From Ruminococcus sp. (lineage in GTDB: Bacteria; Bacillota; Clostridia; Lachnospirales; Lachnospiraceae): a stretch of 43,255 nt of DNA. This document shows, piece by piece, positions 14,288 to 22,740 of the stretch (within the stretch, counting starts at the first letter, position 1; every line of letters starts with the position of its first letter). Position numbers and translations under genes: made by a program. The notes under the pieces are model-generated. The model did no database searches. It was not told the DNA's origin and saw nothing but the letters and a program-made list of their open reading frames with translations. Where the stretch lies: assembly GCA_023663085.1 (NCBI GenBank), contig JAMPIB010000028.1, positions 1 to 43,255 of the forward strand. The letters are read 5' to 3'.

Positions 14288-16378
14288 ATGTACAAGAGTT
14301 ACACACTTGAACTGGCCGGCCGGACGCTGCGCGTCGATATCGGCAGGGTCGGTAAACAGGCAAACGGATGCGCTTTTATGCAGTATGGTGAAACGACAGT
14401 ATTATCGACTGCAACAGCCTCCGAGAAACCGAGAGAGGGGATTGATTTCTTCCCCTGCAGCGTTGAATATGAGGAAAAGTTATATGCCGTAGGTAAAATA
14501 CCGGGCGGTTTTAACAAACGTGAGGGCAAGGCAAGCGAAAATGCGGTTTTGACAAGCCGCGTGATCGACAGACCGATGAGACCTCTTTTCCCGAAGGATT
14601 ATAGAAACGACGTAACGTTGAATAATATGGTCATGAGCGTTGATCCGGCATGCCGCCCGGAACTTGTGGCAATGCTTGGTACGGCGATCGCAACATCCAT
14701 TTCCGATATTCCTTTTGACGGGCCCTGTGCAATGACGCAGATGGGCATGGTCGATGGCGAATTTATCGTCAATCCGTCTCAGGAACAGTGGGACAAGGGC
14801 GATCTGAAAATGACGGTTGCTTCTACGGCTGAGAAGGTTATCATGATCGAAGCCGGCGCCAACGAGATCCCGGAGGCAAGAATGATCGAGGCCATTTATA
14901 AGGCGCATGAGATCAACCAGACGATTATCGCATTTATCAACCAGATCGTAGCCGAAGTCGGCAAACCGAAACATACTTATGAGAGCTGCGCAATTCCGGA
15001 AGAGATGTTTGAAGAGATAGAAAGAATCGTCACACCGGAAGAAATGGAAACCGCAGTATTTACGGATGAAAAACAGGTTCGTGAAGAAAATATCAGAAAT
15101 ATCACGGCAAAACTGGAAGAAGCTTTTGCAGAGAACGAGGAGTATCTGGCAGTGCTTGGCGAGGCGGTATACCAGTATCAGAAAAAGACCGTGCGTAAGA
15201 TGATCTTAAAAGACCACAAGCGTCCGGATGGCCGTGAACTGACACAGATCCGTCCGCTGGCGGCGGAGGTCGATATCATTCCCAGAGTACACGGTTCAGC
15301 GATGTTTACCCGTGGACAGACACAGATCTGCAACGTATGTACATTGGCACCGTTATCCGAAGTCCAGAGAGTAGACGGACTCGATGAGAACATAACGGCG
15401 AAAAGATATATGCACCATTATAATTTCCCCTCCTATTCCGTAGGCGAGACGAAAGTAAGCCGCGGCCCGGGACGCCGGGAGATTGGGCATGGCGCTTTAG
15501 CAGAGCGTGCGCTGATACCGGTACTTCCTTCCGAAGAAGAATTTCCGTATGCTATCCGTACCGTATCCGAGACTTTCGAGTCCAACGGTTCGACTTCCAT
15601 GGCTTCTACCTGTGCATCCTGTATGTCTTTAATGGCGGCAGGCGTACCGATCAAGAAGATGGTGGCAGGTATCTCCTGCGGTCTGGTGACAGGCGATACG
15701 GATGATGATTTCGTATTATTGACAGATATCCAGGGACTCGAAGATTTCTTCGGCGACATGGACTTCAAAGTAACCGGAACACACGACGGTATCACGGCTA
15801 TCCAGATGGATATCAAGATCCACGGTCTGACAAGGCCGATCGTAGAGGGCGCTATCGCCAGATGCCGTGAGGCCAGAGAATATATCATGCAGAACTGTAT
15901 GGTTCCGGCTATCGCCGCTCCGAGAAAAGAAGTCGGCCCGTATGCGCCGAAGATCATCTCTATCCAGATCGATCCGGAGAAGATCGGCGATGTAGTTGGA
16001 CAGCGCGGCAAGACCATCAATGAGATCATTGCCCGTACAGGCGTTAAGATTGATATTACCGATGACGGTCAGGTATCCGTATGCGGTACGGATAAAGAAA
16101 TGATGGACAAGGCTGTGGAAATGGTCAAGATCATTACCACCGACTTTGAGGAAGGCCAGATTTTCAAGGGTACTGTTGTCAGCATCAAAGAGTTCGGCGC
16201 ATTTATCGAATTTGCACCCGGTAAAGAGGGTATGGTCCATATCTCCAAGATCGCCAAAGAGCGTATCAACCATGTGGAAGACGTACTGACGCTTGGCGAT
16301 AAGGTGACGGTTGTCTGCCTTGGTAAAGATAAGATGGGACGGATCAGTTTCTCCATGAAAGATGTTGCGCAGGTCTAA
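14288..16378 (+). CDS. pnp: Polyribonucleotide nucleotidyltransferase (PNPase)
   Basis: 696-aa PNPase, the phosphate-dependent 3'-5' exoribonuclease. It has two RNase PH-like domains (about 1-230 and 310-540) joined by a helical domain, with FFPCSVEYEEKLYAVGKIPGGF and GRREIGHGALAERAL motifs. A KH domain (IGDVVGQRGKTINEIIARTG, about 560-615) and an S1 domain (GTVVSIKEFGAFIEF, about 625-690) follow. The ATG at 14288 lies 8 nt after AAAGGAG; the in-frame ATG at 14282 is only 2 nt from it. It is the last gene of this plus-strand block and is followed by a terminator. Confidence 0.97.
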   Translation: MYKSYTLELAGRTLRVDIGRVGKQANGCAFMQYGETTVLSTATASEKPREGIDFFPCSVEYEEKLYAVGKIPGGFNKREGKASENAVLTSRVIDRPMRPLFPKDYRNDVTLNNMVMSVDPACRPELVAMLGTAIATSISDIPFDGPCAMTQMGMVDGEFIVNPSQEQWDKGDLKMTVASTAEKVIMIEAGANEIPEARMIEAIYKAHEINQTIIAFINQIVAEVGKPKHTYESCAIPEEMFEEIERIVTPEEMETAVFTDEKQVREENIRNITAKLEEAFAENEEYLAVLGEAVYQYQKKTVRKMILKDHKRPDGRELTQIRPLAAEVDIIPRVHGSAMFTRGQTQICNVCTLAPLSEVQRVDGLDENITAKRYMHHYNFPSYSVGETKVSRGPGRREIGHGALAERALIPVLPSEEEFPYAIRTVSETFESNGSTSMASTCASCMSLMAAGVPIKKMVAGISCGLVTGDTDDDFVLLTDIQGLEDFFGDMDFKVTGTHDGITAIQMDIKIHGLTRPIVEGAIARCREAREYIMQNCMVPAIAAPRKEVGPYAPKIISIQIDPEKIGDVVGQRGKTINEIIARTGVKIDITDDGQVSVCGTDKEMMDKAVEMVKIITTDFEEGQIFKGTVVSIKEFGAFIEFAPGKEGMVHISKIAKERINHVEDVLTLGDKVTVVCLGKDKMGRISFSMKDVAQV

Positions 16379-16424
16379 TGCTGAAAAATAGGATTTTTCC
16401 GGTGGGTTGAGGCGTAAACGATAT

Positions 16425-16459
16425 AAAAAAGAGCTGGCAGGTTTTGCCAACTCTTTTTT
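16425..16459. terminator. Bidirectional terminator between pnp and grcA
   Basis: AAAAAAGAG-C-TGGCA (16425-16439) pairs with TGCCA-A-CTCTTTTTT (16445-16459) around a 5-nt loop. It gives a T-run on both strands. It serves pnp (plus) and the glycyl-radical gene (minus). Confidence 0.85.
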
Positions 16460-16483
16460 AATATAGGAAATTGCTTCAAAGAG

Positions 16484-16533
16484 CGGAAGAATGCGAAGCA
16501 TTCTTCCGAACATAATGCCGAAGGCATTTTGTT
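16484..16533 (-). other. Two back-to-back GAA-loop hairpins downstream of grcA
   Basis: Hairpin 16484-16508 is a perfect 11-bp stem (CGGAAGAATGC / GCATTCTTCCG) with loop GAA. Hairpin 16509-16533 has AACA-T-AATGCC and GGCATT-T-TGTT arms, also with loop GAA. The pair abuts without a gap, five bases from the grcA stop, and lies upstream of the real terminator on the minus strand. Confidence 0.8.
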
Positions 16534-16538
16534 CTGTG

Positions 16539-16784
16539 TTAAATGCTTTCGTGGAATGTACGGCTGATAACATCGGCCTGCTGTTCGGGCGTCAGTTTGA
16601 TGAAGTTTACCGCATATCCGGAAACGCGGATTGTCAACTGCGGATAGTTCTCAGGATGTTTCTGTGCATCCAGAAGCGTATCGCGGTTTAATACATTTAC
16701 GTTCAGATGATGTCCGCCTTTGGTTGCGTAGCCATCCAATAAAGATACTAAATTATCTACCTGTGCTGTGTTAGTCTGTGCCAT
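16539..16784 (-). CDS. grcA: Autonomous glycyl radical cofactor GrcA-like protein
   Basis: 81-aa protein matching the C-terminal glycyl-radical domain of pyruvate formate-lyase. [11 protein letters not shown] is followed by [11 protein letters not shown], where Gly56 would carry the radical, and [14 protein letters not shown] closes the domain. In enterobacteria YfiD/GrcA replaces the oxygen-damaged C-terminus of PFL and restores activity. This one is shorter than E. coli YfiD (127 aa) because the N-terminal part is reduced to about 20 residues. The ATG at 16784 follows AGGAGGTAAAG; the 13 codons upstream in the same frame have no ribosome site. No PFL or activase gene is in the window. A palindrome and promoter lie just upstream. 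Confidence 0.88.
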   Translation of the reverse strand: MAQTNTAQVDNLVSLLDGYATKGGHHLNVNVLNRDTLLDAQKHPENYPQLTIRVSGYAVNFIKLTPEQQADVISRTFHESI

Positions 16785-16814
16785 ATTCTTTACCTCCTGC
16801 CTTATAATAAAAAT

Positions 16815-16827
16815 AGTAATCATTACT
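16815..16827. promoter_or_regulatory. Palindromic operator-like site upstream of grcA
   Basis: AGTAAT-C-ATTACT is a perfect 6+1+6 inverted repeat between the grcA -10 box and start codon. It is placed where a repressor would block transcription. The regulator is unknown; a redox or fermentation regulator would make sense. Confidence 0.5.
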
Positions 16828-16839
16828 GTTTCTATTTAT

Positions 16840-16867
16840 ATAATAGCAGATGTTAAAAATTTGTCTA
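16840..16867 (-). promoter_or_regulatory. Promoter of grcA
   Basis: Minus strand: TAGACA (16867-16862), 16 nt, then extended -10 TGC-TATTAT (16845-16840). Confidence 0.55.
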
Positions 16868-16939
16868 TATAAATTTAAAAAATAAATTGTATTTTATCTT
16901 ATACAATAAAAAATTTTCAAGAAAAATTTTCTCAGCAGA

Positions 16940-17374
16940 TCAGTCAAAATGCTCGTTATATTTTTCTTCGCAGTATTTGCAGCGGTAGATTTCTTCTTTT
17001 TCATCGGTCAGGACAAAAATATGTGGAAGCTCCTGTTCGATGGAAGTAATACAGCGGGGATTCTTACATTTGATGATATTTTTAATTTCCCTGGGCAGAG
17101 CCAGTTCTTTTTTATCGACCAGTTCGCCGTCTTTGATGACATTGACGGTGATGTTGTGGTCTATAAAAGCCAGCACGTCCAGATCCAGCGTATTGATATC
17201 GCATTCTACCTTGAGAATATCTTTTTTGCCCATCTTATTGCTGCGGGCGTTCTTGATGATAGCTACCATGCAGTCTAATTTATCCAACTGTAAATGATGA
17301 TAAATGGAGAGGCTTTTGCCGGCTTCGATATGATCCAGTACAAAACCTTCCTCGATTTTTCCTACGTTCAACAT
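16940..17374 (-). CDS. pyrI: Aspartate carbamoyltransferase regulatory subunit PyrI
   Basis: 144-aa regulatory subunit of aspartate transcarbamoylase. The N-terminal nucleotide-binding domain holds the effector site (CTP/ATP in enterobacteria). The C-terminal zinc domain has Cx4C (CKNPRC) and Cx2C (CKYC), the four ligands that hold the subunit to PyrB. The start follows AGGAGCGC. It lies 73 nt downstream of pyrB on the same strand, so the two should form the holoenzyme. Presence of PyrI implies allosteric control, unlike the Bacillus enzyme that lacks it. Confidence 0.95.
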   Translation of the reverse strand: MLNVGKIEEGFVLDHIEAGKSLSIYHHLQLDKLDCMVAIIKNARSNKMGKKDILKVECDINTLDLDVLAFIDHNITVNVIKDGELVDKKELALPREIKNIIKCKNPRCITSIEQELPHIFVLTDEKEEIYRCKYCEEKYNEHFD

Positions 17375-17447
17375 AAATTGATCAGCGCTCCTTTGCTTAT
17401 TTAAAATGGTGACGAGTTATTACATTACGATTGTTATGAAATTACTG

Positions 17448-18371
17448 TCAGGAAACGGTTATGTTTAAAAGTGTCAGTATCAAAGCCATACGGACATAGA
17501 CGCCGTACTGTACCTGTTTAAAATATACCGCCCGCGGGTCTTCGTCCACTTCCACGGAAATTTCGTTGACGCGGGGCAGCGGATGTAAGATAAGCATGTC
17601 TTCCCTGGCCAGTGAAAGTTTGGCTTTATTCAGGATATAGAAATCTTTCAGACGCACATAGTCTTCTTCGTTAAAAAAGCGCTCTCGTTGCACGCGGGTC
17701 ATATAAAGAAGATCAAGACCGGCGATACATTCTTCCAGACGGATGACTTCTTCATAGGGGATATTTTTCTCCTGCAGCATATCCGTGATATAGTCGGGAA
17801 CTTTTAATTCCGGCGGCGAGATAAAGATAAAGCGGACATCCGGATAGCGGACCAGGGCGTTGATCAGGGAATGCACGGTACGGCCGAATTTCAAGTCGCC
17901 GCACAGACCGATGGTAAAACCGCCGAGTCTGCCTTTTAAAGAACGGATGGTCAGAAGATCCGTCAGGGTCTGTGTCGGATGCTGGTGGCCGCCGTCTCCG
18001 GCGTTGATGACCGGGATAGAAGATTTGTCCGCCGCTACCATGGGCGCGCCCTCTTTGGGATGACGCATCGCGCAGATATCGGCGAAACAGGAAATGACCC
18101 GGATGGTATCGGAAACGCTCTCCCCCTTGGAGGCGGAAGAAGAGGCGGCATCGGAGAAGCCCAGAACCTGCCCGCCAAGACTGAGCATGGCGCTTTCAAA
18201 GCTGAGACGCGTGCGGGTACTCGGTTCATAGAAACAGGTCGCCAGTTTTTTGCCATCGCAGGCATGAGCGTATTTTGCAGGATATTTTTCAATATCGTTG
18301 GCCAGATCGAAGAGGGCGTCGAGTTCTTCGACTGAAAGATCCAGAGGATTCATCAAGTGTTTTAGTTGCAT
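17448..18371 (-). CDS. pyrB: Aspartate carbamoyltransferase catalytic subunit PyrB
   Basis: 307-aa catalytic subunit that joins carbamoyl phosphate and aspartate, the first committed step of pyrimidine synthesis. The carbamoyl-phosphate loop [16 protein letters not shown] is at about residues 47-62. [25 protein letters not shown] and [10 protein letters not shown] follow as expected, and the length is normal for the family. AAAGGAGTTATCC gives a good ribosome site. The start codon is only 28 nt from the attenuator-like hairpin at 18400-18432. That leaves no room for a promoter, so transcription must come through the hairpin. Confidence 0.96.
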   Translation of the reverse strand: MQLKHLMNPLDLSVEELDALFDLANDIEKYPAKYAHACDGKKLATCFYEPSTRTRLSFESAMLSLGGQVLGFSDAASSSASKGESVSDTIRVISCFADICAMRHPKEGAPMVAADKSSIPVINAGDGGHQHPTQTLTDLLTIRSLKGRLGGFTIGLCGDLKFGRTVHSLINALVRYPDVRFIFISPPELKVPDYITDMLQEKNIPYEEVIRLEECIAGLDLLYMTRVQRERFFNEEDYVRLKDFYILNKAKLSLAREDMLILHPLPRVNEISVEVDEDPRAVYFKQVQYGVYVRMALILTLLNITVS

Positions 18372-18397
18372 GGATAACTCCTTTCATTGTCGGGCTG

Positions 18398-18432
18398 AAA
18401 AAAATAGAAGAGAAAAGTTCCCTTCTATTTTT
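18398..18432 (-). terminator. Attenuator-like terminator before pyrB
   Basis: Minus strand: AAAAATAGAAG (18432-18422) and CTTCTATTTTT (18410-18400) form a perfect 11-bp stem with an 11-nt loop, followed by further Ts. It ends the nitroreductase transcript and could also attenuate pyrB. An upstream GAAGAGAAAA (18479-18470) is exactly complementary to TTTTCTCTTC (18416-18407), which spans the loop and the start of the 3' arm, so an antiterminator fold is possible. Confidence 0.65.
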
Positions 18433-18436
18433 GACT

Positions 18437-18979
18437 TCATGATTGAAATGATAAAAGATCGGATACCGGTTTTCTCTTCGGTGCATCAGGAGTCTCATCC
18501 GGATAGCCGATGGGGATCAGCGCTACCAGTTCTCTGTCTTCCGGTAACTGGAGAAGAGACTCGATCTTCGCCTGATCGAAAATACCTAAGATAACGGAAC
18601 CAACACCCTGTTCGTAAGCGGCGAGGCAGAAGGACTGAGAAGCAACGCCGGCATCGTACATCTGCCAGGTATCTTTACGGGGAGTGGTAAAGGAACCATC
18701 TCTCTCATAGCCGCATCTGTTTTTGATGACGGTGACAGCGATCAGCATGGGGGCATTCTCGATAATTTTTCCGTTATTGGGGAAAGGCGTCGTGCCTTCT
18801 TTGGCAATGGTGTCTTTCAAAGCACCCTCTACTGCGATATAGCGGGTGATCTGCGTATTTTTCCAACTCGGCGCATAAGAAGCCGTTTCAATGATCTCGG
18901 ATAACAATTCATGTGTTATTTTATCGGCTTTGAATCTGCGGATGCTTCTGCGCCCTTTGATACATTCTTTTGCTGTCAT
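18437..18979 (-). CDS. Nitroreductase family protein (FMN-dependent)
   Basis: 180-aa nitroreductase-fold oxidoreductase. GRRSIRRFKADKI at 9-21 gives the Arg-rich FMN-phosphate-binding start. SYAPSWKNTQ matches the family's second FMN loop, and GVGSVILGIFD with IPIGYPDE is the C-terminal FMN-contacting part. Such proteins reduce nitro compounds, quinones or flavins with NAD(P)H; the natural substrate is unknown. The start is preceded by AAGGAGGTATCTT. It has a good promoter at 19034-19062 on the minus strand. It is upstream of pyrB, which may share its transcript. Confidence 0.9.
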   Translation of the reverse strand: MTAKECIKGRRSIRRFKADKITHELLSEIIETASYAPSWKNTQITRYIAVEGALKDTIAKEGTTPFPNNGKIIENAPMLIAVTVIKNRCGYERDGSFTTPRKDTWQMYDAGVASQSFCLAAYEQGVGSVILGIFDQAKIESLLQLPEDRELVALIPIGYPDETPDAPKRKPVSDLLSFQS

Positions 18980-19033
18980 AAGATACCTCCTTATAGTTGT
19001 GATATATGTGCTTACAATTACTACATTTTGTAT

Positions 19034-19062
19034 ATCATATCATAAAGTGCAAATGGTTTCAA
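19034..19062 (-). promoter_or_regulatory. Promoter of the nitroreductase gene
   Basis: Minus strand: TTGAAA (19062-19057), 17 nt, TATGAT (19039-19034). Confidence 0.65.
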
Positions 19063-19081
19063 TGTTATTGGCACAGAAAAG

Positions 19082-19110
19082 TTGTGGAAAATCCATTAAT
19101 ATGCTATATT
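19082..19110 (+). promoter_or_regulatory. Promoter of the PH-domain-like gene
   Basis: TTGTGG (19082-19087), 17 nt ending TGC, then TATATT (19105-19110): an extended -10 promoter, divergent from the nitroreductase promoter 20 bp away. Confidence 0.55.
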
Positions 19111-19163
19111 AATACATGGATATGTTTTTATAAAAAAAGTACAGGAAGAAGGCTGAGACAGTT

Positions 19164-19538
19164 ATGGCATATCAGGAGAGAAAAAGGTGGTTATTTTTCG
19201 GCCTGCCGTTTACTTTTACCAGGTATACGATAGAAGAGGAAGTGATCACCATCAACAGCGGTTTTTTGAGTACCAGGGAAAATGATTGTTATATGTATAA
19301 GGTGCAGGATGTGGAGCTGGAGACCAGTTTTGCAGAGCGGATCTTCGGACTGGGTACGGTCGTCTGCTATACGGGCGATACCACACATCCCAAGCTTATG
19401 CTGGAACATATCAAAAACGCCAAAGACGTGAAAAACTATATCTTAAAAGAATCGGAAGAGGCCAGAAGAAAACGCCGCACCTTAAATACGCTCGATATCG
19501 GTTCCGTATCTCTGGATGAAATAGACGATATGGATTAG
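19164..19538 (+). CDS. PH domain-like protein (YdbS/bPH2-like)
   Basis: 124-aa small protein. It has the pattern of a bacterial PH domain: [21 protein letters not shown], then [30 protein letters not shown], then [15 protein letters not shown]. This matches the strand, linker and final helix of bPH2 proteins. No membrane segment is seen, unlike YdbS/YdbT. The last 25 residues are charged (EEARRKRR and an acidic end). Function is unknown. It is the only plus-strand gene between two minus-strand genes, with its own promoter; the ribosome site AGGAAGAAGG is distant. Confidence 0.7.
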   Translation: MAYQERKRWLFFGLPFTFTRYTIEEEVITINSGFLSTRENDCYMYKVQDVELETSFAERIFGLGTVVCYTGDTTHPKLMLEHIKNAKDVKNYILKESEEARRKRRTLNTLDIGSVSLDEIDDMD

Positions 19539-19547
19539 CTTTGAAAT

Positions 19548-19970
19548 TTACGGTGTCTGCGTCTTGCCGGAGAGTCTGTCGCTTTCTTTTAAAAGCCGCT
19601 CGAATAAGAGCCCCGAAATGAACCAGCAGGGTGTATAATCCAGGCGGATGACGCTGCCGACATTCCAGCGGGAACGTTCGTAATCCCAGGGACAGAGGCC
19701 CTTTTTGCGCAGTAAAGTGCCGGATATAAATTCACCCGTAAAGATGATACCGGTATAGACCAGACCGCGGAATATGAAGTTTCTGCCTTTTAAGAGCCGG
19801 CTTACGGGGGCTAACAAAGCGGCCAGACCGTAGATGGGGAACATCCAGATGGATGTGATGCCGGATAATTTGAAATCCCGTCTGCGGAAAGCGTGGAAAG
19901 CGGTGAAGAGAATTTCCAGACACCAGCCGAGCAGTCCACAGTGGATGAAGTTATGGATAAAATTTTTCAT
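19548..19970 (-). CDS. CmpB-like putative membrane permease
   Basis: 140-aa membrane protein resembling the family annotated as putative ABC transporter permease CmpB (PF06541). The FIHCGLLGWCLEILFTAF segment holds the GWxxE motif, SIWMFPIYGLAALLAP is a second hydrophobic segment, RGLVYTGIIFTGEFISG a third, and CPWDY near residue 93 is typical. The 'permease' label is not well supported by experiments that I know of. The ATG at 19970 is chosen because the family starts close to the first helix; the frame is open to 20093 but that part overlaps the folC start. No strong ribosome site is seen. Its stop lies 10 bp from that of the convergent gene. Confidence 0.7.
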   Translation of the reverse strand: MKNFIHNFIHCGLLGWCLEILFTAFHAFRRRDFKLSGITSIWMFPIYGLAALLAPVSRLLKGRNFIFRGLVYTGIIFTGEFISGTLLRKKGLCPWDYERSRWNVGSVIRLDYTPCWFISGLLFERLLKESDRLSGKTQTP

Positions 19971-20047
19971 AAAAAGAGCATCCCCGCAAAAGTGGACGTT
20001 TATACATAACCGGCATAAAAAACTGAAAAAAGACAGGAGAGGCCGTG

Positions 20048-21379
20048 ATGAAGTATAGTGAGGCCATGACTTATATAGAATCGCTGCAGGCATACGGATG
20101 CGTACCCGGTCTTGCCAATATCAGGCGCTTATGCGACAGACTGGGGAATCCGCAGGAAAAACTGTGTTTTGTCCATATTGCGGGGACAAACGGAAAAGGT
20201 TCCGTACTCGCTTATGTTTCGACGATATTGCAGACGGCCGGATATAAAGTCGGAAGATATATTTCTCCGACGATCTGCGACTACAGGGAACGTTTTCAGA
20301 TAAACGGGAAGATGATCTCCAAGCCTGCATTTGGTAAATATCTGGAACAGGTCAGAGAAGCGGCCGAAGAGATGAAAGCCGAAGGATTTTCGCAGCCGAC
20401 GCCGTTTGAGATAGAAACAGCCGTCGCATTTCTCTATTTTCTGGATAAAAAATGCGATATTGTTATTCTGGAGACGGGAATGGGCGGGACGTATGACGCC
20501 ACGAATGTGATACCGGCGCCGCTTTGCGCAGTCTTTACTTCTATCAGTATGGATCATATGGCCTATCTGGGTGATTCGCTGGAAAAAATTGCGGAACAGA
20601 AAGCGGGAATTATAAAAAACGGATGTTATGTTATTTCCTGCGGGCAGAAAGAAGAGGCTCTGCGCGTGATCAGACAGAGGGCCGGAACACATAAATGCGT
20701 TTTTTTGCCTGCTGATATAGGAAAAGCCTCCCGGATCAGATACGGAATAAAAAAGCAGTCGTTTTGCTATGGCGGCTATCAGAATCTGGTCATCACGATG
20801 GCGGGGCAGTACCAGATCGAGAATGCTGTTTTGGCGGTAGAGACCATACAGGCGTTATGCCGGAAAGGTTTTCCGGTAACGGAAGAGCAGCTGCGGGAAG
20901 GATTATTGCAGACAAAGTGGCCCGGACGATTCACAATCATCGGACAAAAACCACTCTTTATCATAGACGGGGCGCATAACGAGGACGCCGCAGGGCGGCT
21001 GGCGCAGTCTGTACGCTGTTATTTTGCGGATAAGCGCATCATTTTTATTCTGGGAGTCTTACGGGATAAGGAATATGACAAGATACTGGCTCTGAGTGCG
21101 CCGCTGGCTGCACATATCATTACGATGACGCCGCCGCAGCGGACGCGGGCGCTTTCCGGATATGAGCTGGCTGAGGCGGCCAGAGTATATCACCAGAGTG
21201 TTACGGTGGCCGACAGTATGCAGGAGGCTGTGGAGATTGCCTATCTGCTGGCGGGAGAGGATAAAGATACGGTGATCATAGCGTTTGGCTCGCTGACGAT
21301 CATCGGCGGTCTAATAGATATTGTAGAACATAGAGATAGGATCAGGAGAGATTCTCATGGTAAATCAGAAGAAAATTAA
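20048..21379 (+). CDS. folC: Bifunctional folylpolyglutamate/dihydrofolate synthase
   Basis: 443-aa Mur-ligase-like FolC, which adds Glu to dihydropteroate (DHFS) and lengthens folate polyglutamate tails (FPGS). The ATP loop [11 protein letters not shown] is at about 42-52. [15 protein letters not shown] and [26 protein letters not shown] carry metal and substrate residues. [12 protein letters not shown] begins the C-terminal domain. The ATG at 20048 follows AGGAG by 8 nt; the preceding in-frame GTG is less well placed. It heads the folate operon and overlaps folE by 23 nt. Confidence 0.95.
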   Translation: MKYSEAMTYIESLQAYGCVPGLANIRRLCDRLGNPQEKLCFVHIAGTNGKGSVLAYVSTILQTAGYKVGRYISPTICDYRERFQINGKMISKPAFGKYLEQVREAAEEMKAEGFSQPTPFEIETAVAFLYFLDKKCDIVILETGMGGTYDATNVIPAPLCAVFTSISMDHMAYLGDSLEKIAEQKAGIIKNGCYVISCGQKEEALRVIRQRAGTHKCVFLPADIGKASRIRYGIKKQSFCYGGYQNLVITMAGQYQIENAVLAVETIQALCRKGFPVTEEQLREGLLQTKWPGRFTIIGQKPLFIIDGAHNEDAAGRLAQSVRCYFADKRIIFILGVLRDKEYDKILALSAPLAAHIITMTPPQRTRALSGYELAEAARVYHQSVTVADSMQEAVEIAYLLAGEDKDTVIIAFGSLTIIGGLIDIVEHRDRIRRDSHGKSEEN

Positions 21380-21914
21380 AGAGGCTGTGACTTTATTTTT
21401 AGAAGGCATCGGGGAGGATACCGAAAGAGAGGGTCTTAAAGAAACGCCTGAACGGATCGCACGCATGTGCGGGGAATTATTTGTCGGAATGCAGGAGGAT
21501 GCTTCTGCACATCTTTTAAAAACATTTGTTATGGAAAACGATGAAATGGTCGTAGAGAAGGATATCACATTTTATTCCGTCTGCGAACATCATCTGCTTC
21601 CTTTTTACGGAAAGGCGCATATTGCCTATGTGCCGGACGGTAAAGTGGTCGGTATCAGCAAATTGGCGCGGACGGTGGAAGTTTATGCCAGACGGCCCCA
21701 GATCCAGGAGAAGATGACGGGGCAGATCGCCGAAGCTGTTATGAAATATTTAAAGCCGAAAGGGGTTATCGTAATGATAGAGGCCGAGCATATGTGCATG
21801 ACGATGCGCGGCGTCAAAAAACCGGGGAGTAAGACGGTTACGTTAGCCAAAAAGGGGTGTTTTGAGGAAGATATACAATTACAAAATGATTTTTTCCGAA
21901 TGATTGGAAAGTAA
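21357..21914 (+). CDS. folE: GTP cyclohydrolase I (FolE)
   Basis: 185-aa GTP cyclohydrolase I, which turns GTP into dihydroneopterin triphosphate at the entry to folate synthesis. The zinc site is Cys76 and His79 in [10 protein letters not shown], plus the Cys in [38 protein letters not shown] is the signature segment. AGGAGAG lies 7 nt before the ATG, inside the folC end, so translation is coupled. It is the zinc-containing type IA enzyme. Confidence 0.97.
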   Translation: MVNQKKIKEAVTLFLEGIGEDTEREGLKETPERIARMCGELFVGMQEDASAHLLKTFVMENDEMVVEKDITFYSVCEHHLLPFYGKAHIAYVPDGKVVGISKLARTVEVYARRPQIQEKMTGQIAEAVMKYLKPKGVIVMIEAEHMCMTMRGVKKPGSKTVTLAKKGCFEEDIQLQNDFFRMIGK

Positions 21915-21933
21915 GAAAGGAGAATGAAGTAAA

Positions 21934-22740
21934 ATGAAGATCGGAAACAAAGAATTTCAAGTGAAAGGCCATACTTATGTGATGGGAGTCCTCAATGTGA
22001 CGCCGGATTCATTCTCGGACGGCGGAAAATTTAATCAGATGGATGCGGCGCTCCATCATGTGGAAGAAATGATAACAGATGGTATGGATGTTCTGGATAT
22101 CGGCGGGGAGTCAACCAGACCCGGTTATACGATGATATCGGATGAAGAAGAGATAAGCCGCGTTGTACCGGTGATCGAACAGATTAAATCCAGATTTGAT
22201 ATTCCTGTTTCGCTGGACACTTATAAGAGCGGTGTCGCGCGTGCAGGAATCGCTGCCGGCGTGGATATGATAAATGATATCTGGGGATTGAAATATGACG
22301 GAGAACTTGCAAAAGTGATAGCTGATGCAGGAATATCCTGCACTTTGCTGCATGACCGGAAAGAAGCTGTCTATCAGGATCTTATGCAGGACATACTGGT
22401 AGACCTCTCCGAATCGGTGCAGATAGCCCGTCAGGCGGGGATTGCAGATGACAGGATACTGATCGATCCGGGCGTAGGCTTTGGCAAGACTTATGAAAAC
22501 AATCTGGAAGTGATCAGAAGACTGGAAATATTACATAGCTTCGGTTATCCGATCGTGCTGGGCGCCAGCAGGAAATCCGTGATCGGTACGGCTCTTGATC
22601 TGCCGGTAGAGCAGCGGCTGGAAGGAACGCTGGCAACGACGGTATTCGGCGCCATGAAGGGGGCTATGTTTGTACGTGTCCATGACGTAAAGGAAAACGT
22701 GAGGATCATTAAGATGACGGAGGCGATCATGCGTGGATGA
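21934..22740 (+). CDS. folP: Dihydropteroate synthase
   Basis: 268-aa DHPS, which condenses dihydropterin pyrophosphate with p-aminobenzoate and is the target of sulfonamides. VMGVLNVTPDSFSDGG (18-33) is the first family signature. DIGGESTRPG, SLDTYKSGVARAGIAAGVDMINDIWG, LIDPGVGFGKT and GASRKSVIG follow in the right order along the TIM barrel. AGAAAGGAGAATG precedes the ATG. The stop overlaps the GTG start of folBK by 8 nt. Confidence 0.96.
   Translation: MKIGNKEFQVKGHTYVMGVLNVTPDSFSDGGKFNQMDAALHHVEEMITDGMDVLDIGGESTRPGYTMISDEEEISRVVPVIEQIKSRFDIPVSLDTYKSGVARAGIAAGVDMINDIWGLKYDGELAKVIADAGISCTLLHDRKEAVYQDLMQDILVDLSESVQIARQAGIADDRILIDPGVGFGKTYENNLEVIRRLEILHSFGYPIVLGASRKSVIGTALDLPVEQRLEGTLATTVFGAMKGAMFVRVHDVKENVRIIKMTEAIMRG

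Noticed and set aside
15716..16573. 285-codon minus-strand frame opposite pnp
   Set aside because: It is antisense to the KH and S1 coding region, crosses a terminator and shows no domain; pnp fully explains the sequence.
19971..20047. Tetrahydrofolate riboswitch before folC
   Set aside because: The 77-bp gap shows none of the conserved THF riboswitch sequence; only an AT-rich stretch and AGGAG are present.
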